A DNA stretch of 64,000 nt. Origin: CAVPCZ01 sp963702445. GTDB taxonomy: Bacteria > Bacteroidota > Ignavibacteria > UBA10030 > UBA6906. The translations under genes and the position numbers were made by a program. The notes beneath the pieces are model-generated. The model ran no database searches, was not told where the DNA came from, and saw only the letters and a program-made list of their open reading frames with translations. The stretch is taken from the NCBI GenBank assembly GCA_963702445.1, contig CAVPCZ010000013.1, positions 1 to 64,000 on the forward strand, in the 5' to 3' direction. This document shows, piece by piece, positions 37,838 through 46,126 of the stretch (positions within the stretch are counted from its first letter, which is position 1; each line of letters opens with the position of its first letter).

Positions 37838-39832
37838 ATGCCTCTTTTCCCGTCGACCGTCCGTTCTCTTTCAGACCCATTTGTTCCGCTCCATTTTGCT
37901 CGGGTCTCTTCTTGGCATGGTTTCCTCGATAACTCGCGGCAGCCGATTCGGGAGGTATTCTCAGCGGCGGAACATCGGTTGAACAACTCAGCCGGATTCT
38001 TTCACCGGCCTCCACTTGGCACCCATTCCCCCGATCTGTTGAACGGAAAGAATGGATGAAGCTTCCCGCCACGGTCCGCAGCTGCGCACATCCGGGAGGG
38101 GGAGAAACTGCTCAACGCCGAATGGGCGGCACCCCGGGCGACCGACTTCCTGGAATTTGTCCGGACCGGGGACCGCAGTCACTATCAGGGGATCTCTTTC
38201 GGGCGCAGACAGCAACTCGCAACCCTGGTTCTGGCCGAGTGCATGGAAGGGAAGGGGCGTTTCCTCGACGATATCGTCAACGGCATCTGGACGATAAGTG
38301 AAGAGACCTTCTGGGGTGTTCCGGCGCACCTCAGCCTGCAGCGCAAGGGGTTCGGCCTGCCGGATGTGACCGAGCCCACCGTCGACCTTTTTGCCGCCGA
38401 AACGGGTTCCCTGATTGCCTGGACCTACTATCTGCTGAAGGATTCGCTTGACGCCCGCTTTCCGATCGTCAGCGAGCGGATTCGCCATGAGGTTCATCGC
38501 AGAATCCTTGCGGTCAATCTGGAGCGGGACGACTTCTGGTGGATGGGACATACACGGAAAGTGAACAACTGGAACCCCTGGATCTGTTCGAACTGGCTCG
38601 CCGCCGTGCTCATTCTCGAAGAGAATCCCACCCTGCGGGCCCGTTCTGTTTATAAGATCCTGGAGTGTCTGGACCGGTTCTTGAATGTCTATACGGACGA
38701 CGGCGGCTGTGACGAAGGGCCGACGTATTGGACCCGTGCCGGGGGTTCACTTCTGGATTGCCTGGAACTCCTGCAGCTTGCCACAGGAGGCCGTATCAAC
38801 GGTTTCACCAATGCCCGCATCGGAGAAATCGGGCGGTACATCATGCGTGCCCACATACAGGGGCCCTACTACGTCAATTTTGCGGATGCGGCAGCGAAGG
38901 CCTCTCCGGAACCCGGTCCGGTGTTTCGCTACGGCAAAAGGATCAACGACAGTACGATGATGGCATTCGGGGGGTATCTTGCGCAGATGGAGCAGATGGG
39001 ATCGGGTGCTGTGCCGGGCCGGTTCGGTGTGCTCGGGCGCGTCCTGCCCGCGCTCTTTTCTCTGGAAGATCTTCTGCGCACCCGTCCGGCGGAACCCCTT
39101 CTCCGTGATTTCTGGCTTCCCGGAGTGCAGGTCATGGGAGCGCGTTCGTCGGGTGGCTCAAAGCGCGGGCTCTATCTGGCGGCGCAGGGAGGTCATAACG
39201 GCGAAAGTCACAACCATAATGATGTCGGTAACTTCATCGTCTACGCCGACGGCGAACCGGTGATCATTGACGTCGGGGTTGAGACCTACACGGCAAAAAC
39301 GTTCAGCGCCGACCGGTACACGATCTGGACGATGCAGTCGGCCTATCACAACCTTCCGACGATCAACGGCGTTCAGCAAAAAGACGGAAAAGAGTACACC
39401 GCGCGGGACGTCCACTACACATCCGGCGATACGGCCGCGACGTTGTCCATGGATATCGCACCGGCATATCCCCGGGAAGCCGGAGTGCGCACCTGGCGGC
39501 GAACGCTGACCCTCGTCCGCGGCCGGGAGGTGACAGTCCATGATGCCTATGTCCTCGACACCTTGAAGGGCGGGATCCGCCTGACGTTGATGACCAACCG
39601 GATGGTCACCGTCGGCGCGCCGGGCACGATCGTGCTCGGGGATCGGTCCGGGACCGGCAAGGTCCGGGATGTGACGCTCATGTTCGACCCGGCGCTCTTC
39701 GCGGTTGATGTCGAAGCCATCAAAGTTCAGGACGGGCAGCTCCAGTCATCCTGGGGCGATCGGCTGGAGAGAATTCTCCTGACGCTGAAGCAGCCCCGGG
39801 CTGCAGGGGACTTCACCGTGAGCCTACGATAA
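37838..39832 (+). CDS. heparinase II/III-family polysaccharide lyase-like protein (frameshifts near the start)
   Basis: About 640-660 aa if repaired. ATG 37838 follows AAGGAG. A hydrophobic signal stretch (LFRSILLGSLLGMVSS) lies in a neighbouring frame, and N-terminal toroid segments (GEKLLNAEWAAPRATDFLEF, ISFGRRQQLATLVLAE) join the main frame that is open from 38243. The body has FLDDIVNGIWTISEETFWGV, NNWNPWICSNWLAAVLILEE, DDGGCDEGPTYWTRAGGSLL and the C-terminal beta-sandwich entry GHNGESHNHNDVGNFIVYAD, with His/Asn/Asp typical of heparinase II/III. It probably degrades uronate-rich glycans in the periplasm. The oxidoreductase downstream is in the same direction. Confidence 0.8.
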
Positions 39833-39944
39833 GCCGGACAGCCCACGTGATCGGCCACCGGACAGCCCTCTGAAGATTCCAGTGAACAGCCCCGCGGCAT
39901 TCCCGGCACACGAGCAAAGACAGAAAACTCCAGGAGAAATGACC

Positions 39945-41318
39945 ATGTGCACCAACCGTTCTGATTCTATGACACGGCGAGAATTTGTGGAATCCACCGT
40001 CAAGGGAGCCGTGGGGGCAGTCTTACTCGGAACGGTGCCGGCGAGCCTGGCCGCCAATGTCGTGGGGTCCAGACGCCGTCTGGCCATGGTTGGTACAGGT
40101 CACCGCGGCACAGGTATGTGGGGGAGCAAAGTGCTTGAGGCTTTTTCCGACAGCGTGGAGTTTGTCGGGTTGTGCGACACAAACCCCGGCCGGCTTGAAT
40201 CCGCAAAACGGCTCATCGGTGTGTCGTGTCCCACATTTACTGGTTTTGAAGAAATGGTTGCCGCGACGAAGCCCGATGCGGTTATCGTCACAACGGTGGA
40301 CGGCACCCATCACACATATATTGCCCGCGCCCTGGAAATGGGATGCGATGTCATCACCGAGAAACCGATGACCACCGATGAAGTAAAATTGAAGGTGATT
40401 CTGGATGCACAACGCAGAGCCAGGAATAAGATCATTGTCGCTCACAACTATCGATATTCTCCGACCCGCGCGAGGATAAAGGAGCTGCTTCTCCAGAAGC
40501 GCATCGGCCGTCTGACATCCGTGGACTTCCACTGGTACCTTGATGTGTATCATGGTGCCGACTATTTCCGCAGATGGCACAGGCTGCGCGAGTCATCGGG
40601 ATCGCTGCTGACGCACAAGGCTTCACATCATTTCGATCTGCTGAACTGGTGGATCGGGGCCGACCCGGAAGAAGTCCATGCCTTTGGCGAGCTGGAATTT
40701 TACGGGAAGAACAACGACTTCCGGCACACACACTGCCGGACCTGTCCGCTCAAGGAGAAATGCCAGTTCTTTTTTGATATGACGAAAGACGCACGGCTCA
40801 TGGAGTTGTACGCCCGGAACGAGAAATATGACGGATATCTCCGGGATGGCTGTGTCTGGAACAACGACATCGACATCTTCGACAAGATGGCGGTGCAGAT
40901 CCGATACAGGAACAACGTCCAGGTCAGCTATTCTCTGACGACATACTCTCCGTATGAAGGTTACAGGATTGCCTTTAACGGGACGAAAGGCCGGCTGGAC
41001 TTCTGGATGCATGAAAAGCAGCCGTGGCCGATGGAATCGATCGACGAACTGCAGATCACGGACAATTTCGGGAAGCCGGAGCTTCTGCGCATTCCCCGTG
41101 TTGAGGGGGATCACTTCGGCGGGGACCCGCTAATGAAGGAGAGGATCTTTCGCACGCCGGGTGCTCCGGACCCGCTCCGTCAGGCTGCGGACGTCCGGGA
41201 TGGTGCGATGTCTGTTCTGATTGGTGTTGCCGCACGCAGAAGCATCGACACCGGAAAGGTTGTTCGCATCGGGGAGTTGTTTGATCTTTCCCTGCTTGGA
41301 GCCCCGCCGATGGAATGA
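39945..41318 (+). CDS. Gfo/Idh/MocA-family oxidoreductase with Tat signal
   Basis: A 457-aa protein. ATG 39945 has AGGAG about 9 bp upstream. A twin-arginine motif (MTRREFVESTVKGAVGAVLL) suggests export. The NAD(P)-binding Rossmann part (about residues 37-165) reads RLAMVGTGHRGTG, VGLCDTNPGR and the family signature VITEKPMTTDEVKLKVIL. The C-terminal domain has FHWYLDVYHGADYFRRWHRL, a conserved LLTHKASHHFDLLNWWIGA, and a four-cysteine/His insert HTHCRTCPLKEKC that may bind a metal. It is likely a periplasmic sugar dehydrogenase or glycosidase-type enzyme acting with the adjacent heparinase-like protein. The 182 bp after it is empty. Confidence 0.87.
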   Translation: MCTNRSDSMTRREFVESTVKGAVGAVLLGTVPASLAANVVGSRRRLAMVGTGHRGTGMWGSKVLEAFSDSVEFVGLCDTNPGRLESAKRLIGVSCPTFTGFEEMVAATKPDAVIVTTVDGTHHTYIARALEMGCDVITEKPMTTDEVKLKVILDAQRRARNKIIVAHNYRYSPTRARIKELLLQKRIGRLTSVDFHWYLDVYHGADYFRRWHRLRESSGSLLTHKASHHFDLLNWWIGADPEEVHAFGELEFYGKNNDFRHTHCRTCPLKEKCQFFFDMTKDARLMELYARNEKYDGYLRDGCVWNNDIDIFDKMAVQIRYRNNVQVSYSLTTYSPYEGYRIAFNGTKGRLDFWMHEKQPWPMESIDELQITDNFGKPELLRIPRVEGDHFGGDPLMKERIFRTPGAPDPLRQAADVRDGAMSVLIGVAARRSIDTGKVVRIGELFDLSLLGAPPME

Positions 41319-41500
41319 GTGCTGCTGGACATGGGATGAGCCCACCGGGGTGATCCCGCAGTTCCGGTGAACCACGTTCCGCCGCCTTCCTCTGGAAATC
41401 TCGGAGGTTCTCAGCGGGGGTGGCGTCAGGGGGACAGAGGGGGGAGACGACGGCCGGGAGGACAGCCCGGTGGCCCGTCCGGCGGAGAGCCCTTTGATGC

Positions 41501-42434
41501 CTAAGGTGAGTTATGGATGACGATGACGGCAAACGTCGCGGGTTCTCTCCTGCGAAGCAGATGCGCGACGAACGGACGTAACCACCAGCGAACGCCGTAG
41601 CGGGGCAGGAGTACCTCTACACGAACTGTCTCGCGCAGCCGATTCACGGTCTCCTGCGTGAGGAAATTTCCTCCGTGCTCTTCGGCGATCTGCACGTCGT
41701 GAAGCCTTCTGACGCTCTCTCTCCGTTCGCGCACCATGCTTCTTCCGCTTTCCGCATCACGATACAGGGGCGAATCCAGGATGTACATCATGCCTCCGGC
41801 CGTGAGAAGGCCCATCGAGTCCCGGACCGTCTTCAGAATGTCGCGTGAGTAGTGCAGCGATGCGTTGAAGATGATGAGATCAAATGATGCCGGCGCGAAG
41901 GGAAAGGCGTCAAACTCGGCACGTACTGGCTGAACCGAGGCGTAGCCGCCGGAGGAAATCCTGCGGCAGACTCCCAGGCCGTCAACCGAATCGAGGCTAA
42001 TGTCCACTGCCAGCGCCACGTGGCCGCGCTCCGCGAGCCTGGCGGAAAGCCAGCAATTACCGGCGCCCACGTCAAGTACACGAAGGACGCGGTGAGGGGC
42101 GGCGGATCCCAGATGTCGTCAGAAATGTGTCAAACGTCCTTGCACGAAGCTGCCATATCCGCCTCTGTCTGCCTGTCCGGTCACGATAGGGGAGGTCATG
42201 GTAGTACTCCTCCCCCGGATCTCCCCATCCTTCGGCCTTGCGAACTTCCGTGTATGAACGAAGAAAAGCTGCCACAGAGGATCGGCGGCCGGGCAGCACA
42301 AAATCCGGGATACTTTCAACCTCCGGAAACTCGAGGCTCTCACGCTCGCAACGCCAGCCGGCATTTGTCCGCACCACCGGCTCGCGGCACGATGGGCAAA
42401 CAAACATGAGGGGGAAAGGACCAACGATGTTCAT
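41501..42434 (-). CDS. class I SAM-dependent methyltransferase with N-terminal zinc ribbon (one frameshift)
   Basis: About 310 aa. ATG 42434 overlaps the stop of the preceding glycosyltransferase gene. An N-terminal Trm112-like metal knuckle (FVCPSCREPVV, GWRCERESLEFPEVESIPDF) precedes RTFDTFL. After a shift near 42105 comes the SAM site VLDVGAGNCWLSARLAERGH, VDISLDSVDGLGV, DLIIFNASLHYSRDILKTV (motif IV region) and the GGMMYILDSPLYRD loop. The C-terminus ends with RREPATFAVIVIHNSP. It is the last gene of a coupled glycan operon. Confidence 0.8.
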
Positions 42435-43669
42435 TATAGGTTCGCCGTTTTCCCGTTGGATGGGCTGCCGATGCGAGGTTTGCACTCCACCCGGACTCCG
42501 GTGATTGCCCTGTTCTTGCGGGACGACGGACGACGGTTATACCCGGTCGGCAGCGAGCCGTACACTCGGGCGACGAGCTCGGCTGTCCGGTCAGCATCGT
42601 GTTCCCCGGCCCAGGTTCTTGCTCCCGCTGCCAGGCTTTTACGGAGCGACGCGTCGCCGAGCAACCTGAGAGCGGCACGGGAGAGTCCTTCGTGGTCCCC
42701 CGGCTCGGCGGTGGCTGCAAAGTGTTCTCCAAGGTCGGCGAGCAGTCCGACACGGGTGCCGCATATAGGCAGGCCTGCCGCCGCGGCCTCTGCAAAAACC
42801 ACCCCCTGCCCCTCGTAAAGGGATGCGTGCAGCAGGAGATGCGCCCACGCGAAGTGCGGGCCGAGACTGTCGTGGGGCACGAAGCCGGCGAATGTCACGG
42901 AGTCCGATATTCCCAGTTCCCCGGCGTACCGCTGCATTTCACCGCCGAGCGTGTCTTCGCCCACGATGCGGAGCCGGCAATCCTTTTGTCCCCGGATCAA
43001 CCGGAAGGCGTTAAGCAGGGTCCGCTGATCCTTCACCCGGTTCAGATCCCCCACATGAAGTATGTGAAACGGCGGAGCCGGCGGCTCCGGTGTCCCCGAC
43101 AAAGAGAAGGGTGCCTCGGCTCCGAAAGGGACCAGATGAACCCCGTCCTGACGACTGAACCCAAATCGGGAGAGCTGCTCAAGTTGATAGCGGGTGAGCG
43201 CTATGAGTGCATCTGAAGCCCGGCATGCCCACAGCGTCGCGGCTCTGGGCCCGGTCTTCCGCATGTTTCCGTAGCCAATCCCGGGGAGATAAGCAGCTTC
43301 TCCGCCGAGAAGGCTCACGACAGCCGGGATGTGCGCGAGTCTTCCCGCCAGGACCGCGGAAAACCCTCCGGGCAGCGCCCAGAATCCGTGCACCAATGTA
43401 AAGGGATTCTTCCGGTGATCGGCAAGCAACGCCCGGGTCAGGTGCAGGACTTTCAGAGACATGTGCGCGCCGTGCCGCGCGGGCACAGAGCGAACGGCGG
43501 CGCGGCCGTGGGCGAAAGGGGCCGTCGGTTGTTCCGTTCCCTGGAGCATGTACACGGTGATGTCGAACTGCAGGGCGAGGCGTTGGACAAGTCCGGCAAG
43601 TGCCGGAACACCCCTTGCGGATCCCGGCGGCGCAAGTCCGCCATGCATGAGCATTGCGACCCGCTTCAC
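42434..43669 (-). CDS. family 4 glycosyltransferase
   Basis: A 411-aa GT-B enzyme. GTG 43669 (GGAGG upstream) overlaps the previous stop by 4 bp (GTGA). The N-terminal half includes MLMHGGLAPPGSARGVPALA and FTLVHGFWALPGGFSAVLAG. The C-terminal nucleotide-sugar half includes ILHVGDLNRVKDQRTLLNAF, CRLRIVGEDTLGGE, VTFAGFVPHDSLG and the GT4 E-x7-E motif in LYEGQGVVFAEAAAAGLPIC. It is intact. It acts on the cytosolic face of the inner membrane. Context with GT9 and methyltransferases points to lipopolysaccharide-core or exopolysaccharide assembly. Confidence 0.9.
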   Translation of the reverse strand: MKRVAMLMHGGLAPPGSARGVPALAGLVQRLALQFDITVYMLQGTEQPTAPFAHGRAAVRSVPARHGAHMSLKVLHLTRALLADHRKNPFTLVHGFWALPGGFSAVLAGRLAHIPAVVSLLGGEAAYLPGIGYGNMRKTGPRAATLWACRASDALIALTRYQLEQLSRFGFSRQDGVHLVPFGAEAPFSLSGTPEPPAPPFHILHVGDLNRVKDQRTLLNAFRLIRGQKDCRLRIVGEDTLGGEMQRYAGELGISDSVTFAGFVPHDSLGPHFAWAHLLLHASLYEGQGVVFAEAAAAGLPICGTRVGLLADLGEHFAATAEPGDHEGLSRAALRLLGDASLRKSLAAGARTWAGEHDADRTAELVARVYGSLPTGYNRRPSSRKNRAITGVRVECKPRIGSPSNGKTANL

Positions 43670-44749
43670 AGGTGAACCTCCCTCCGGGGTGACGCCCTCA
43701 AGAGTCTCTGCGCTTCTGTGTAGACCTGCTCCGGCGAAAACCGCGTGAGACAATGGACGTCGCCGAACGCACACACCGGTTTCATGCACTGACCGCAGGG
43801 GAGATCGCCCGAGTGCAGGCTGATGGCGCACGGTCCGACCGGAGCCGACCATACATGTTTGCTCGATCCGAAAAGGGCCACCACCGGGACACCCGAACAC
43901 CAGGCCATGTGCATCAGTCCAGAATCTTCGCTGATCATCAGTGTCCCCCGTTGCAGCATCGCAAACGCCAGATCAAGAGGGGTCCTGCCGACGAGATTGA
44001 TGACCCGGCTGCCAAGCAACCGGCGAAGGTCCGCGGCTCTGCCTGCAATCCTCTCCGTTCCGAGAAGGATGAACTGGACCTGTTCACGTTCAAGCCACCT
44101 GTGTGCAAGCGCAACATAGTTTTCCAGGGGCCAGTTTCTCGTTGCCCACAACCCTGCCGGATTGAGAATGATCAACGGGGACTCGCCGTTCCATCCGTGT
44201 TCGCGCAGGAGAGACTCCTGCGGCGGTCTGGAGCCGGGGCAACACCGGCATCCGGTAGGATGGGGCCACTCCCGGGAAGCCGGTATTGTGAAACGTTTCA
44301 AGGACGCGATCGGCGGCCGGTCGAGGGGCAAACCGGTCAAATTCCCCCCAAGCTTCCGGGGAGGCCAGGCGCCGGATCGTCCGTGAAATCCAATTACGTT
44401 GAAGGTCCAGAATCACATCATACCGCCTGCGGTGAAGAGTTCCTGCCATCCGCATGACCTTCCCGGCCCATGAGGCGGTGCGTGTGTAGGCTGGAAGGGC
44501 GAAGGCCCTGTCAAAGACCTGCAGCGTTTCTACTAGAGGGAGGGCCGGGGCCATGGTGAGAAAATCCATCTCCATTGACCGGTTGAGGAGACGCAATCCG
44601 GCAGAAGCCGGGAATGTCACTGCAACGTCTCCCAGGGCATGAAACCTGATGATCAGGACCCTGCGGGGCGGTGCTGTTCCCGACCACGGGGAAATGGTCT
44701 GTTCTTCCGGTCTTGTAGTGCCGGCGCTATTCCTAAGCCTGCCTGTCAC
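43666..44749 (-). CDS. family 9 glycosyltransferase (heptosyltransferase-like, one frameshift)
   Basis: About 360 aa. GTG 44749 overlaps the stop of the 53-aa ORF (GTGA). The N-terminal half begins VLIIRFHALGDVAVTFPASA (the nucleotide-sugar/acceptor loop of GT9), then MDFLTMAPALPLVETL and YDVILDLQRNWISRTIRRL. After a shift near 44225 it continues LIILNPAGLWATRNWPLENY, LLGSRVINLVGRTPLDLAFA, LMISEDSGLMHMAWCSGVPV and VALFGSSKHVWSAPVG. GT9 enzymes add heptose or related sugars to the lipopolysaccharide core. A cysteine-rich end (CGQCMKPVCAFGDVHCL) is common in the family. Confidence 0.87.
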
Positions 44750-44907
44750 GGGATCCGGGAAGAGAATGAAAGATCGGCAAGATTCCGCCAGAGGCGCTTC
44801 TCCAGCTCCTGTTCCAGGCCGGCACATGCGAATCCGATGCATGCTTGCCACGGCCGGGCGTATTGCCACAGCGTGACGATCCGCCGGGCTGAGGGTTTAC
44901 GCTTCAT
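44746..44907 (-). CDS. 53-aa basic ORF, unknown
   Basis: It begins MKRKPSARRIVTLWQYARPW and ends SFSSRIP. Its ATG (44907) overlaps the methyltransferase stop and its TGA overlaps the GT9 start GTG, so it fits exactly in the translational-coupling chain. It is basic and tryptophan-rich with two cysteines (ACIGFACAGLEQ). It may be a genuine small protein or the remnant of a larger reading frame. No family is recognised. Confidence 0.4.
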   Translation of the reverse strand: MKRKPSARRIVTLWQYARPWQACIGFACAGLEQELEKRLWRNLADLSFSSRIP

Positions 44908-45758
44908 AGTCCGTTTCTCTTGAGGACCATCGCGTAATGGTCCCCGATGGCGTGAAACGGCGGGAGCTGACAGAGGAGATCGTCCAGACGTTCGAGCAAC
45001 CTGACGGTTGATCCCAGGCGGGCGTACACACGCTCGAAGTTCGGCGGAGGGGTGAAGATACTCAATCCCACGGTCTCCACATGTTCAAAGTGCGGTGCAA
45101 ACGCTGCACGAAAAGACCGGGGCGAGAAGTAGTAGGTGTGCACCGAACCGCCGTGAAGAGAGGCGATTGTTCCCCTGCGCGAGAACCTTCTCACGGCGTC
45201 GCGCCATCGAAGACGCAGGAGAAACGCTCCTGATTCCCAGAGACAGAAGGGAGGCATCACGGCGGCGATAAAATAGCCTCCGGGCCGGATGAGCGCGCCG
45301 AGATGCGTGGCCACATCCTGGATCCGGTCCGTGCAGTTCAGTCCGCCGAGATTGGAGTAGGCTCCGTCGAACAGGGTGCCGTGCAGGTCACCCAATTGGT
45401 CAAAGGGCAGATGGCGGGTCTGAATCGCACTCCCGAGGTTGTGGGCATCGATCTTCCGGGCGACTTCCTCGAGCATCTTTGCGGAGAGGTCGGTTGCCAG
45501 GATGTTCATGCCCCGGCGGGCCAGGAAGACTGCATCGTTTCCTGTACCGCAGTTCAGCTCAAGAAGGCGAGAACCGGCAGGGAAACGTTCGAGATACAGC
45601 CGGGAGGTGATGGACCGGATGCGCCGGATGCCCCGGAGCCCTTCATAGGCCGAATCATAGACGGGGGCTGCAGCATCAAACGCGAGCTGCGTTTGGTGTT
45701 TTTCGTTTGCCGTGTCGGGCAGGGAGGTGACTTTGTGTTCGCGTGGCAGGATGGTTCC
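44904..45758 (-). CDS. class I SAM-dependent methyltransferase
   Basis: About 270-280 aa. The frame is open from 45758 (after TGA), and the first in-frame ATG (45509) lies inside the SAM fold, so the real start is upstream, either a rare start codon or hidden by a frameshift. The region includes QLAFDAAAPVYDSAYEGL (a typical methyltransferase N-terminus), LLELNCGTGNDAVFLARRG (motif I), ILATDLSAKMLEEV, and FDGAYSNLGGLNC in the motif IV position. The C-terminal half has HTYYFSPRSFRAAF. It is the first gene of the minus-strand glycan operon, coupled to the next ORF by ATGA. Confidence 0.78.
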   Translation of the reverse strand, partial: GTILPREHKVTSLPDTANEKHQTQLAFDAAAPVYDSAYEGLRGIRRIRSITSRLYLERFPAGSRLLELNCGTGNDAVFLARRGMNILATDLSAKMLEEVARKIDAHNLGSAIQTRHLPFDQLGDLHGTLFDGAYSNLGGLNCTDRIQDVATHLGALIRPGGYFIAAVMPPFCLWESGAFLLRLRWRDAVRRFSRRGTIASLHGGSVHTYYFSPRSFRAAFAPHFEHVETVGLSIFTPPPNFERVYARLGSTVRLLERLDDLLCQLPPFHAIGDHYAMVLKRNGL

Positions 45759-45935
45759 TCAGGGTGTGGCGAGTTTCTATCAGCACAAAACACGTCTCTG
45801 TGATGATGCGTTCCTTGGGGAGAGCTCTATCGTAGGCCGTGCTGCTGGAACGCGGAGATGGCTTCTGCGAAGCCGACAGGGTCTGATGCTAGAAGGGCCC
45901 AAAAAGATGAAAAAGCATTCGAATCAAGATTTCTA

Positions 45936-45982
45936 TTGACAAAATCATGGGGATTTAGTATTCTTGGCATACCAAGTATGCC
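45936..45982 (+). promoter_or_regulatory. promoter with operator for the TonB-receptor locus
   Basis: TTGACA (45936-45941), 17 bp, TATTCT (45959-45964). Immediately downstream lies TTGGCATACCAA (45964-45975), a palindrome differing by one base from TTGGTATACCAA, the operator type of GntR/FadR-subfamily uronate regulators as I recall it. A second overlapping palindrome GGCATAC-CAA-GTATGCC covers 45966-45982. Placement at the start site implies repression. No regulator gene lies in the window next to it. Confidence 0.6.
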
Positions 45983-46062
45983 TTTTATATAGGTTGGATG
46001 CCCGCCTTGGGTGGTTTTATGCGACAGTGATAGGATGGAAAGGGGGAGGACGCAAGCCATCT

Positions 46063-46071
46063 CCCCCCCCC
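46063..46071 (+). repeat. C9 tract in the 5' leader of the TonB-receptor gene
   Basis: Nine C lie between the promoter (45936-45964) and the GTG start (46127). Slippage here would change leader length, not frame. The remainder of 45759-46126 carries only the promoter, operator and leader. Confidence 0.75.
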
Positions 46072-46126
46072 GGTCGCTCCCTAACTTAAGCGATGAAGTT
46101 ATCGTTGACGATCCAAAGGAAAAAGA

